DNA of 64,000 nt from an uncultured Draconibacterium sp. (GCF_963674925.1 NZ_OY771649.1:682001-746000), one strand, 5' to 3'; numbered from the stretch's first letter, positions 9,250 through 18,217 are shown. Translations and numbers: made by a program. Notes: generated from the letters alone by a model not told the origin.

Positions 9250-9297
9250 AACTGTACCTAAAAGAATAGTTTTTAAACTAAATTTTTAGGTACAGTT
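9250..9297 (+). promoter_or_regulatory. 48-bp nested dyad: terminator-like stem enclosing the candidate BlaI operator
   Basis: Perfect 14-bp arms AACTGTACCTAAAA (9250-9263) and TTTTAGGTACAGTT (9284-9297) flank, with 3-nt bubbles, the palindrome TAGTTTTTAAACTA (9267-9280). It lies 22 bp after the TonB-pair gene and is followed by a T-run, so it could end that transcript. It is also 38 bp before the BlaI-type start codon, where an autoregulatory operator would sit. TAGTTTAG at 9302-9309 is a 7-of-8 match to the -7 box. Confidence 0.6.
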
Positions 9298-9334
9298 TTT
9301 GTAGTTTAGCAGAAATCAAAAATAAACGAACAAA

Positions 9335-9721
9335 ATGAAGGAACTTACCAAAGCCGAAGAGCAGGTGATGCAGTTACTCTGGAAACTTGATAAAGCATTT
9401 GTAAAAGACATTATTGAAGAAATGCCTGTTCCTAAACCCGCATATAATACGGTTTCTACGATTATCCGCATTTTGGAAAAGAAAGGTTTTGTAGACCACA
9501 ACGCATACGGAAAAACGCATGAATATTTCCCTTTAATTTCGCGAAAGGAATATACACGTTCGTTTATGAAGAATTTTATGCGAAATTATTTTAGTGGCTC
9601 GTTTCAGGAAATGGTTTCGTTTTTTGCCAAGGAAGACAATATGAGTTTATCGGAACTGGATGAGCTGATGGAGGATGTGAAACGCGATATAGAAAACGAA
9701 AACCGGGACACCGATGAATAA
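9335..9721 (+). CDS. blaI: BlaI/MecI-family transcriptional repressor
   Basis: 128 residues. The winged helix (about 3-72) begins MKELTKAEEQVMQLLW and has the family recognition region PKPAYNTVSTIIRILEKKGFV. The C-terminal helices for dimerisation follow. The family binds palindromic operators and is inactivated by proteolysis initiated by a BlaR1-type membrane peptidase, encoded here by the next gene with an 8-bp overlap. The candidate operator TAGTTTnnAAACTA lies before this gene and before the TonB genes. No beta-lactamase lies in the cluster, so a resistance role is not supported. Confidence 0.93.
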   Translation: MKELTKAEEQVMQLLWKLDKAFVKDIIEEMPVPKPAYNTVSTIIRILEKKGFVDHNAYGKTHEYFPLISRKEYTRSFMKNFMRNYFSGSFQEMVSFFAKEDNMSLSELDELMEDVKRDIENENRDTDE

Positions 9722-11132
9722 TTTAGTGAACTTTATTATCGAATCGGGAATAAGCCTGTCGCTGCTGTCGCTTATTTACATGTTGTTTCTGCGGAAAGAA
9801 ACATTCTTCCGTTTAAACCGGCTATTTCTGCTTTTTTCAATTTTATTTTCGGTAATTCTGCCGTTTCTGCATTTTCAGGTTTACGCACCGCAGTCAAACA
9901 TGCTGGCCGAAGTTACTGTAACACCTTACCGGAATGTTTTAGAAGCGGTTACCATCTACGGGCAGGATCTCTCCGGAGCCATGGTACAATCGATCAGCTC
10001 AAGCAAGATTATCATACTTATTTATTTAGTGGGATTAACTTTTTTCCTCGGAAGAATGATTTTTCGGATCATTCAGATTTTATTGATTATCTCAAAAAAT
10101 GAGGTTCAACACGTTGATAATTATCGTTTTGTGATGGTTGACAAGGAATTTAGTCCCTTTTCATTTTTAGGCTATATTTTTATAAATCCGAATAGGAGAA
10201 AGGAATTGGGTTACGAGAAAATGGTGACTCACGAAATGGAACACATCAAACAAGGACATACATTCGATGTACTGATTCTTGAAATTCTTACTGTTTTTCA
10301 GTGGTTTAACCCGTTTATGTGGCTATTAAAACGTGCCATTCGCGAAAATCACGAATACCTTGCCGACCATGCGGTGTTAAATTCAGGGATCAGTTCTGCT
10401 CAGTATAAACAATTGCTATTAAGTCAGGCGGTTGGAATGCAGTTTGACATTGCAAATAATTTCAATTCGTCGCTGATTAAAAAACGGATTCACATGATTT
10501 CAAAAATCCGGTCTTCAAAATTGGCCAACCTTAAATATATTTTAGGATTTGTTTCGCTGCTGGCTTTGGTTGTAATTTTTGCTTGTGAACAAAAAGAAAC
10601 ACAGCAAGTGACGAAAGTTGAGGACAGTAACGATCGGAAAATTACTGTTCGTCTGGTCGACGACGGTATGAAACTAAAGGGGAGCCAGGAAGATTTGGAA
10701 TTTTTACATGCCTTGATAAATGACAAGGATAAATACGAATTTGATACGGATAGTACGGGTGCTGTTTTTCTTGTAAAAAGTAAGGAACAGGAGCCGCTAC
10801 AGCTGGAGGAAGAAGACCAGGTATTTTTTATTGTAGAAAAAATGCCGGAATTTCCGGGAGGTGATTTGGCTTTACGTAAATACATTGCCAACTCGATCAA
10901 ATATCCGGAGTTATCTATTGAGAATGGTATTCAAGGTAAAGTTTATGTAAGTTTTGTGGTAACCAAAGAAGGCACAATTGCAAACGCAAAAATTGCCCGG
11001 GGAGTCGATCCATCAATTGATAAAGAGGCACTTCGTGTAGTTAATTCCTTACCAAAATGGAAACCCGGATATCAGCGTGGAGAGCCGGTAAATGTAAGTT
11101 ATACTGTGCCAATTAATTTTGTTCTTCAATAA
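9714..11132 (+). CDS. BlaR1-type M56 metallopeptidase with a C-terminal TonB domain as its sensor end
   Basis: 472 residues. Membrane segments lie near 10-26, 36-56, 98-125 and 273-291. The cytoplasmic zinc-protease core has HEMEH (H173, E174, H177) and a downstream acidic motif in ENHEYLADHAV, typical of M56. Beyond the last membrane segment a periplasmic region of about 75 residues leads to a TonB-C domain (about 368-472) with EFPGGDLALRKY, GKVYVSFVV and VDPSIDKEALRVV. Classical BlaR1 carries a penicillin-binding domain there. The inferred job is to sense something through the TonB-C domain and trigger BlaI removal. The ligand is unknown. Confidence 0.88.
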   Translation: MNNLVNFIIESGISLSLLSLIYMLFLRKETFFRLNRLFLLFSILFSVILPFLHFQVYAPQSNMLAEVTVTPYRNVLEAVTIYGQDLSGAMVQSISSSKIIILIYLVGLTFFLGRMIFRIIQILLIISKNEVQHVDNYRFVMVDKEFSPFSFLGYIFINPNRRKELGYEKMVTHEMEHIKQGHTFDVLILEILTVFQWFNPFMWLLKRAIRENHEYLADHAVLNSGISSAQYKQLLLSQAVGMQFDIANNFNSSLIKKRIHMISKIRSSKLANLKYILGFVSLLALVVIFACEQKETQQVTKVEDSNDRKITVRLVDDGMKLKGSQEDLEFLHALINDKDKYEFDTDSTGAVFLVKSKEQEPLQLEEEDQVFFIVEKMPEFPGGDLALRKYIANSIKYPELSIENGIQGKVYVSFVVTKEGTIANAKIARGVDPSIDKEALRVVNSLPKWKPGYQRGEPVNVSYTVPINFVLQ

Positions 11133-11191
11133 ACTTTTAATGAATTGAAATTCCTCTTCAAACGATAACACTATTGAATAATTAAATATTT

Positions 11192-12442
11192 ATGCGATTT
11201 AGAATTTTAACCCTGTTGATTATTATGTTTTGTGTTGCAACCACCACATTGGCGCAGCGTAAAATTGATCTGCTTTTAATCGAAAAGAGCTACGATAAAG
11301 CATTACAAGAGATAGATAAAGAACTGGCAGTAAATCCATCTTCTGAATTGTATTATAAAAAAGGTGTGGTTTATAAAAACCTGCAGGATTACCAACAAGC
11401 ATTGGAGGCTTTTATGAACGGGCTTCAGTACGATGCCAACAATATTATAATGCTGGAAGAAACGGCCGAGTGTTTTTCCATTCTGGGCAACAACCGCGAT
11501 GCCGTTGCCTATTACGAGAAGGCACTGCAGGTTGAACCCAATAACCTGCCCCTGGCCGGAAAGCTCGGACGAGTTCATATCAATCTTGATGACTATAAAA
11601 CTGCCTACAAGGTTTTCACTGATATTTATGAAAAAGACTCGACCAATGTGTACTGGAACAAACAGTTGGCTTATTGTTCATACCGCGTTTTTCAGCGCGA
11701 AAAGGCTCGCGATTTGTATGAAAAAGTGCTGGAGGCGAATCCCCGCGATCATGGAACATACATCAATCTGATACATTGTTATAACTGGAAAAAGGAGTCC
11801 AACGAAATAATGGCGACTATCGATTCCGGTTTGGTACAGTTTCCGGCTGATAAAGATTTGTTGTTTGAAAAGGCGATGTTCTTTTATAAAACAAAACGTT
11901 ATGGCCTGGCAATGTTACAGTTTGAAAAATACCTGGAGCAGGAAAAACAACCGGCTTTTGAAATTTTAATGAATTACGGCATATGCACCTACTTTGCCGA
12001 GCAGGAAGAAAAGGCACTCGACATATTTGGCGATTTAAAAAGGATGAGTCCAAACGATCCGTTGGTGATGTACTACCAGAGTTTGTGTAACCGAAAACTC
12101 AAAAATTACGAGGATGCTATTGAGCTGATGACTTTTGCAATTGATGCAACGGTGCCCGATTATGTGTCGGAAATGTATCACCATTTGGGACAAATGTATG
12201 GTCAGCAACGACAGTTTAAAGAATCGATTGAAGCATTGAATAAAGCTTACGAGTTGAATCCGGGAAAGACAGAAGTATTGTTTGAAATTGCTACAACCTA
12301 CGAAGAATATAACTCGAATAAAACATTGGCAATGAACTACTACCGGATTTATTTAACTGAATCAGGCGAAGGTGCAAAAAATGCCATTTATGCACTTGAA
12401 CGCATTGAGAAATTAAAAGAAGATTTGTTTTTTGAAGAATAA
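11192..12442 (+). CDS. Exported TPR-repeat protein
   Basis: 416 residues with a signal peptide (about 1-21, ending TTTLAQ) followed by tandem tetratricopeptide repeats over nearly the whole length, for example YKKGVVYKNLQDYQQALEAF and HHLGQMYGQQRQFKESIEAL. No enzymatic domain is seen. It starts 60 bp after the M56 gene and may be its last operon member. TPR solenoids usually scaffold protein complexes; here it would sit in the periplasm. Specific partner unknown. Confidence 0.8.
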   Translation: MRFRILTLLIIMFCVATTTLAQRKIDLLLIEKSYDKALQEIDKELAVNPSSELYYKKGVVYKNLQDYQQALEAFMNGLQYDANNIIMLEETAECFSILGNNRDAVAYYEKALQVEPNNLPLAGKLGRVHINLDDYKTAYKVFTDIYEKDSTNVYWNKQLAYCSYRVFQREKARDLYEKVLEANPRDHGTYINLIHCYNWKKESNEIMATIDSGLVQFPADKDLLFEKAMFFYKTKRYGLAMLQFEKYLEQEKQPAFEILMNYGICTYFAEQEEKALDIFGDLKRMSPNDPLVMYYQSLCNRKLKNYEDAIELMTFAIDATVPDYVSEMYHHLGQMYGQQRQFKESIEALNKAYELNPGKTEVLFEIATTYEEYNSNKTLAMNYYRIYLTESGEGAKNAIYALERIEKLKEDLFFEE

Positions 12443-12478
12443 CCGGGGAGGCGCCATTAATTTTCACCGGTTTTTTCA
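12441..12478 (+). terminator. Intrinsic terminator of the TPR gene
   Basis: AACCGG (12441-12446) pairs with CCGGTT (12467-12472), and a T-run continues to 12476. It overlaps the 3' end of the convergent LuxR gene. Confidence 0.55.
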
Positions 12479-13404
12479 CGAACCAGATTTGCCAGTTGAA
12501 CCCTGCTTTTTACTCCGGTTTTTGTGAAGATTCGATGGTTATGGTCTTTAACAGTTTGTAAGGTTATAAATAATTTGTCGGCAATTGCTTTGTTTGACTT
12601 TCCACTGCAAATCTCCTGAATGATCTCTGCTTCGCGTTTCGAAATTTCGTAAAAGCTACAAAACGATTGAAAATCCATATTCTCATTTTCGTTTGGCGAT
12701 TGATTTTTATAGCGAATAATTGCCGGAAGAACCAGGTTACTCGCAAACAAAACAACTAAAGCAATACAGGTAGAAATATATCCAAACTGGTTGAAAAAGA
12801 ACATCACACCGGAATAAAGTACGGTGCCACCAAAAATAATCAGTACCCGATTTTTGTCTAGCCCCGTTTCTTTCAACAAACCTGCATTTTTTGTTTTTCT
12901 GAAAAACGGTAACAGAAAGAACAACTGAACAATCAGATTTAACAGCACTAAAATGCGTACTACAAAAAGATCTGCATTTTCGGGCACCTGAATATATTCT
13001 TTCTGAATGAGAAAAACCAGAGCAAAAGCCAACACTACAAAAGTAGGAAAGAAGGTAAAAATGAATGTTTTGGTTAGTCGGCGTCCGTTGCAATTGTTGG
13101 CAAATTTTAAAAGCATAAACCAACTTACCACCATAAACGGAATTCCAATAATGGGGATAAAAACGGCTAACTTGGCACTTAGGGCATCGCTAACATTTAA
13201 ATCGGCAATAATCATCCGAAGACTTATATTTCCCCAAACTCCATAAAAAAGAAAGGAGAAAAGAAATATTTGCTGATACAGTAAAGTGGTGAAAATAGGC
13301 TTTCTGTTTTGCTGGTACTGCTGGTACGCAAGCATTACTCCCAAAGCCGAAATACCGGCCGAAATAATAAATGTTATTGTGTATGCTAAAATTTTAAACC
13401 ACAT
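12457..13404 (-). CDS. Membrane-anchored LuxR-type transcriptional regulator
   Basis: 315 residues. The first about 230 contain roughly seven hydrophobic segments (first at about 5-25, last at about 205-228). The cytoplasmic C-terminus (about 248-310) is a LuxR/GerE helix-turn-helix: SKREAEIIQEICSGKSNKAIADKLFITLQTVKDHNHRIFTKTG. There is no receiver or kinase domain, so the membrane part is likely the sensor. A perfect palindrome lies 4 bp before its start codon and two related dyads lie towards the divergent gene at 13608, suggesting autoregulation and control of that gene. The signal is unknown. Confidence 0.82.
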   Translation of the reverse strand: MWFKILAYTITFIISAGISALGVMLAYQQYQQNRKPIFTTLLYQQIFLFSFLFYGVWGNISLRMIIADLNVSDALSAKLAVFIPIIGIPFMVVSWFMLLKFANNCNGRRLTKTFIFTFFPTFVVLAFALVFLIQKEYIQVPENADLFVVRILVLLNLIVQLFFLLPFFRKTKNAGLLKETGLDKNRVLIIFGGTVLYSGVMFFFNQFGYISTCIALVVLFASNLVLPAIIRYKNQSPNENENMDFQSFCSFYEISKREAEIIQEICSGKSNKAIADKLFITLQTVKDHNHRIFTKTGVKSRVQLANLVREKTGEN

Positions 13405-13408
13405 AAAA

Positions 13409-13498
13409 ACTACTTAAGTAGTGCAAGGCAATTTTACGCACTTTGCCCGTGCAGCGCTAACTACGAAAGTAGTGAAATTACTAAATCCAACTTTAGTA
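13409..13498. promoter_or_regulatory. Three related dyads, candidate LuxR-regulator sites
   Basis: ACTACTTAAGTAGT (13409-13422) is a perfect 14-bp palindrome. ACTACGAAAGTAGT (13460-13473) has 5-bp arms of the same sequence. TACTAAATCCAACTTTAGTA (13479-13498) has 7-bp arms. The last ends 25 bp before a -7-like box TAGATTTG at 13524-13531, a spacing that suits an activator. Confidence 0.55.
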
Positions 13499-13607
13499 GG
13501 AAGGATTTTTTTGAGTTATGATGTAGATTTGAGTAACAATTACAAAAAACAATGTTCAGGCGCCGAAAGGTGCCAATCAGAAAACAGAAACATTAAAAAC
13601 AAAAACA

Positions 13608-14321
13608 ATGGAAAGCTTAAAGTATTTTAATTTGAGACCATCGGCGGGTGGAAGTTTTAGTTATGCCTGGAGAAAAATATTTGATAAATCATTCCTGACA
13701 CTTCTGGTAGCCGTTATAATTACGGGCTTACTAAATGGCCCCGGATTTGGTTTTAAAGGCGAATGGAATGGAGGTGATTTTAATAACATTGGTCTATTGC
13801 TTTTTCCACTAGCGTTATTTGCGTTGGCATATGGTTTTTTATTTGTGCCTTTAATTAAATACGGAGAGAAAAGGCTGTTCTTAGCCGCCATGAGAGACGA
13901 AGAAACCGACCTAAAAGTAATGTTCGAAGGCTTTAAAACTCAGTATTTAAATATTGTTTTAGCCAATTTAATTGTAGCAGCATTGATAACAGTTGGAATA
14001 TTTATGCTTGTAATACCCGGTATTATTGTGGCATGCCGTTTGGTTTTTGTGCCTTATCTGGTTATGGATAAACAGCTGGATGCCATGAAAGCAGTTGAAA
14101 AAAGCTGGCAAATGACACGTGGTTATGGTTGGACCGTTTTTGGAATGGCCATCTTATCCTTCTTCATCATGATTGCCGGAATTATCGTGTGTTTTGTAGG
14201 AGCCATTTTTTCACTTATGTGGATTCATGCAGCATTTGCGACACTTTATGCATCGATTGACGGTGAAAAAGAAGATGACAATCCAATCCCGATTTTAGGA
14301 GTTAACGAAGTAGAAGAATAA
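13608..14321 (+). CDS. Multi-pass membrane protein, YciC/DUF975-like
   Basis: 237 residues with about five to six hydrophobic segments, the clearest near 30-44, 64-84, 114-146 and 180-215. The signature MKAVEKSWQMTRGYGWTVFGMAIL resembles the repeated motif of DUF975/YciC and glycerophosphodiesterase-membrane-domain proteins, a loose family of unknown function. It is divergent from the membrane LuxR regulator, with dyads in the shared 203-bp promoter region. It is followed directly by a terminator. The function cannot be read from the sequence. Confidence 0.75.
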   Translation: MESLKYFNLRPSAGGSFSYAWRKIFDKSFLTLLVAVIITGLLNGPGFGFKGEWNGGDFNNIGLLLFPLALFALAYGFLFVPLIKYGEKRLFLAAMRDEETDLKVMFEGFKTQYLNIVLANLIVAALITVGIFMLVIPGIIVACRLVFVPYLVMDKQLDAMKAVEKSWQMTRGYGWTVFGMAILSFFIMIAGIIVCFVGAIFSLMWIHAAFATLYASIDGEKEDDNPIPILGVNEVEE

Positions 14322-14346
14322 AAAACAAAACATGTTCAAGCTTAGG

Positions 14347-14369
14347 GCCCGGATTTTTCCGGGCTTTTT
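14347..14369 (+). terminator. Intrinsic terminator after the YciC/DUF975-like gene
   Basis: GCCCGGA (14347-14353), TTTT loop, TCCGGGC (14358-14364), then TTTTT. It lies inside the longest ORF of the following gene and argues against that gene starting at 14332. Confidence 0.85.
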
Positions 14370-14421
14370 GTTTTTATATTGTTTCGTTTGTGTATTTTGG
14401 CATTTCATTTCCAGTTATAAA

Positions 14422-17304
14422 ATGAAGAAACTATTCTTATTACTTCTTGTATTTACAGCCTTTGTTGCGCAGGCTCAGTATTTCGATACAGGTCAGGATC
14501 CGGCATCTCTGAAATGGCGCCAAATTAATACCACTAATTTTCAACTGATATATCCCGATTATTATGAAGACCAGGCACAGGTTCTGGCTCAGAAACTGGA
14601 GATGGTTTACGACTTCGGAAGTTATTCGTTGAAATACAAGCCGGGTAAAATATCGGTAATTCTTCATACACAAACGGTACAGTCGAATGGTTTGGTGGCT
14701 TATGCTCCCAAACGCTCGGAGTTTTATACCACACCGCATCAGGCAATATATCCGCAAGACTGGCTGGAACAGCTGGCTTTGCACGAATTCCGTCATGTGG
14801 TGCAAATCGATAAAATAAATTCAGAGTTACCCAAAATCATAAAGATTATATTGGGCGAGCAGGGAACCGCTTTAGTGTTCGGAGCTTATCTTCCGTGGTG
14901 GTTTATTGAAGGCGATGCCGTGGTAACCGAAACGGCATTGGGCAACTACGGACGCGGACGTTTTCCTTCATTTCTAATGGAACATCAGGCGCAGGTGGTA
15001 GATAATAAAACATTTTCGTACGATAAAGCTTACCTCGGATCATTCAAAGATTACGTTCCAAACCACTATCAACTGGGCTATTACCTGGTGGCTAATTCAA
15101 GAGAACGATATGGAAGTGATATCTGGGAAAAGGCACTAAAAAGAGTGGGGACGAAACCATTTTCGGTAACGCCTTTTAATAAAGCACTAAAAGTGGAAAC
15201 CGGTTTGGGAAAAGTGCAGCTCTACGAGTCGATATTCGACAGTCTGGCAACCGAGTGGACCTATGCCAATGCACAATTTGAAGGTGCTCCATCAACTCAA
15301 CTTTCGAAAAAACATAAAACGTATACCAATTATTTGTACAAACACTGGCTTAACAATAATGAGCTGGTTGCCTACAAAACGGGATTAGATGTCGTTTCTT
15401 CTTTTGTTAAGATCAACACAAAAACAGGTGACGAAAAGCGATTAATCACACCGGGATCTATTTTTGAAGAATCGGTAAATTTCAAAGGAGAATGGATTGT
15501 TTGGGCAGAAAAAGTACCTGATGTTCGCTGGTCGCACAGTGGGCTTTCGCAAATAAGAATTTTCAACGCGGGTACAAAAAAAATGTATTCTGTATCTCCT
15601 GAATTTAAAGCGTTTGCTCCTGCACTTTCGCCCAATTTAAAAGAGGTTGCCGTTGTAGAAACCAATTTTTCCAGCGAAAATTATTTAACGGTTTATGATA
15701 TTGCAAGTGGGAAAATGAAATACCGCTATCAAACCGGGAATAACAATTTTTTCTTCTCGCCGGTTTGGCTTAACCAGTACGAATTGATTTATGTGCTGCT
15801 GAACGATAAAGGAAAACAAATTGCAAAAGTCAATCTGCAAACCAATGAACAAACCTTTCTTTCGGGAACAGAACTTGGTGAAATTAAGCAGTTGCAGATT
15901 TCTGGAAACAACCTGTACTTTATTAGCAGCTATTCCGGAAAAAATGCGCTTTTCGTATACAACTTAGCCAGTTCTGAAATTAAACAAGTATATGAACCTC
16001 GTTTTGATGTTGCGTATCCGGCTATTCAGAAAAACGGAACAATCGCACTTAGTGATTACACCGGAGATGGCTTTCGTATTATCAAATTTCAGCAGGAAAA
16101 TACAGTGCCTTTAAATGAGGTAGCACCTGCTAACTGGCCTTTAGCTAATTCGATGCAACAACAAGAGCCCGGTATTGTTGACTTTTCGCGTGTTGATACT
16201 ACTAAACTGTTTGCGTCGCAGGATTATAGCAAACCAAAACATCTGTTAAATTTTCATAGTTGGGCACCTGTTTTTGTTGATCCTGATAATTATGAATTTT
16301 TGCCCGGCGTTAGTTTGATGTCGCAAAATAAGTTGGGTACAGCATTTACCACTTTGGGATATAAGTGGGACACCAGCGAAAAAACAGGCCATTTTTTTGG
16401 AAAGTATACATACAAAGGTTGGTTCCCGGTTTTCGATTTTGAAGTAACAGGCGGTAAACGCGCTTCGCAATATTGGTTGATTCGTGAGTACCAAAATCAG
16501 GAAGGTCAGGTAGTTAATAGAGACACCACGCTGCAGGATTATAAATGGAATGAAACAACTTTTAATGCCAATATGCGTATTCCTTTAAATTTATCGCGAG
16601 GAGCATTTTCTCGCTTTTTACAACCCGAAGTGGAATACCAGTTGGCACATTACGGAAAGGAACAATCGACACCGGATGATTTTAAGGCAGGTAATTATCA
16701 ATCGTTGTCGTACCGTTTATACTACTACCAGCTACTTCGCAGAAGCCATCAGGATATATATCCTAATTTTGGATTCGCCTTAGAAGGGAATTTTCGTCAC
16801 TCGCCCTGGCAATCTAATGAAATGGGGCGTTTAGCTGCAGGTGCAGCAACGATGTATCTGCCCGGCCTTTTGAAAAATCACGGTATTCGTTTGTATGGCG
16901 GTTTACAAGATAAGAGTTCCGGAAATCTCTTTGGATTTTCTGATGCCATCCGTTTTCCCCGGGGATGGACAAAAATAGAAACAGAACAATTACAATCCTT
17001 ATCGCTAAATTATGCACTACCACTTATTAATCCCGATTTAAGCATCGGCGGACTTACTTATATACGCAGGATAAGTGCTACCTTATTTGCTGATTACGCC
17101 AATCTACAAGGTAGCTACCATGGTGGTGAAATACCTACAAAATATAATGTGGACATATCGTCGTATGGTGTCGAGCTATTGGGCGATGTTAATTTCTTAA
17201 GATTTTATGCTCCGGTAAAAATAGGAGTCAGAGCTTCGTACCTTAAAGAACTGGAAGAAGTTGGTTTCGATTTTTTGCTGTCCGTTGATTTTAATTCGTT
17301 ATAG
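14422..17304 (+). CDS. Exported metallopeptidase-like / beta-propeller / outer-membrane barrel protein
   Basis: 961 residues from ATG 14422, chosen because it begins a clean signal peptide (MKKLFLLLLVFTAFVAQAQ) and because a terminator precedes it. Residues about 25-260 resemble a gluzincin peptidase: HEFRH (H121, E122, H125) with a third acidic ligand in WFIEGDA (E163). Residues about 290-600 look like TolB/PD40-type propeller repeats (LTVYDIASGKMKYRYQTG and similar). The last about 330 residues alternate polar and hydrophobic positions with many aromatics, as in an outer-membrane beta-barrel, and the chain ends in strand-like sequence. The protease would therefore be fixed in the outer membrane. 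The substrate is unknown and activity unproven. Confidence 0.75.
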   Translation: MKKLFLLLLVFTAFVAQAQYFDTGQDPASLKWRQINTTNFQLIYPDYYEDQAQVLAQKLEMVYDFGSYSLKYKPGKISVILHTQTVQSNGLVAYAPKRSEFYTTPHQAIYPQDWLEQLALHEFRHVVQIDKINSELPKIIKIILGEQGTALVFGAYLPWWFIEGDAVVTETALGNYGRGRFPSFLMEHQAQVVDNKTFSYDKAYLGSFKDYVPNHYQLGYYLVANSRERYGSDIWEKALKRVGTKPFSVTPFNKALKVETGLGKVQLYESIFDSLATEWTYANAQFEGAPSTQLSKKHKTYTNYLYKHWLNNNELVAYKTGLDVVSSFVKINTKTGDEKRLITPGSIFEESVNFKGEWIVWAEKVPDVRWSHSGLSQIRIFNAGTKKMYSVSPEFKAFAPALSPNLKEVAVVETNFSSENYLTVYDIASGKMKYRYQTGNNNFFFSPVWLNQYELIYVLLNDKGKQIAKVNLQTNEQTFLSGTELGEIKQLQISGNNLYFISSYSGKNALFVYNLASSEIKQVYEPRFDVAYPAIQKNGTIALSDYTGDGFRIIKFQQENTVPLNEVAPANWPLANSMQQQEPGIVDFSRVDTTKLFASQDYSKPKHLLNFHSWAPVFVDPDNYEFLPGVSLMSQNKLGTAFTTLGYKWDTSEKTGHFFGKYTYKGWFPVFDFEVTGGKRASQYWLIREYQNQEGQVVNRDTTLQDYKWNETTFNANMRIPLNLSRGAFSRFLQPEVEYQLAHYGKEQSTPDDFKAGNYQSLSYRLYYYQLLRRSHQDIYPNFGFALEGNFRHSPWQSNEMGRLAAGAATMYLPGLLKNHGIRLYGGLQDKSSGNLFGFSDAIRFPRGWTKIETEQLQSLSLNYALPLINPDLSIGGLTYIRRISATLFADYANLQGSYHGGEIPTKYNVDISSYGVELLGDVNFLRFYAPVKIGVRASYLKELEEVGFDFLLSVDFNSL

Positions 17305-18186
17305 ACCAATTTAAGAAGAAACACATCAACGGAAATTAGCCTTTTGTGTGATTGTGCGGAAAAATTCAGAATTCAGGAGTATTTTCTCTATATGAATCTC
17401 ATTACTAACACTTATAATTTTGTGCTAAGTGATTAAGATTATGCGGTTTATATAGTAAGACGTCTGTTTTTAAGCTTCTGAGAATCCGCCAGTATTCTGT
17501 TTACGTGTAATTATGCGTAAATATTTACGGCATTTTTAACAAAACAACAAAATTGATAAGGGCAGTAGTCATTTCAATCTTTCACTAACGAAAAACAAAA
17601 ATTACCAAAGTGGAAGTTTAAGGTATTACCGTTTCATCAACGGGAATTGAATCCTGGGAGTAATGTTACTGAACTTAAGTATACTCTTGTAAATTTTACA
17701 AATGACTCTTTAAAAATGGCACGAATGTAAATTCGATACAATTAAATATGATTACATATGTAGTATTGTCATTCTTGCAACTAGGTTACATATGTTTAAC
17801 AAATATTACTAAAGCATGAGATCAATGTTCAACTTTTTAAAGTTAAATAATGCCTGTGATTTATATATGTAATTAAAAAAGGGGAGGGTGTTTATATAAA
17901 TAAAGCCGCATTATACAAAATATTAAATTGCCACAATCAATCATACTGTATAAATATACAAAGCCTGCAAATGTTTTTATACACCTTTGTTTCAGCGCAT
18001 TATAGCATTTACATGAAGTATTTTTAATAAATTGCCCTGTTGAGTGCTTGTTTTATGCCAAAATACTACCTTTAAACATCTTTTCGTGTTGTTTTCTAGT
18101 ACTTTTTGACGATCATATAAAGCTATATATAGATCGATTATTAAAGTATTTAAGTTTATTATGTATTTACATTTAATAAAAAGTAG
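17305..18186. other. Long AT-rich region without a supported gene
   Basis: No convincing ORF or RNA gene was seen. It contains the palindrome TTGTAAATTTTACAA (17687-17701) and two TTACATATGT copies 34 bp apart (17752-17761 and 17786-17795). Related words recur on the other side of the XRE gene and before pyrG. Confidence 0.5.
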
Positions 18187-18217
18187 TTGTTAAATTCGAA
18201 AAGAATATTTACATTTG
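18187..18217 (+). promoter_or_regulatory. Promoter of the small XRE gene
   Basis: TTG at 18187-18189 and TACATTTG at 18210-18217 with a 20-bp spacer match the Bacteroidota consensus. ACATTTGT (18211-18218) and its inverse ACAAATGT (18253-18260) flank the likely transcription start, which could form an operator. Confidence 0.6.

Noticed and set aside
9335..11132. A beta-lactam resistance locus, suggested by the BlaI/BlaR1-type pair
   Set aside because: No beta-lactamase or PBP2a gene is in the cluster and the sensor carries a TonB-C domain in place of a penicillin-binding domain.
13421..13630. A 69-codon ORF between the LuxR and DUF975-like genes
   Set aside because: It consists mostly of promoter and dyad sequence and overlaps the start of a supported gene.
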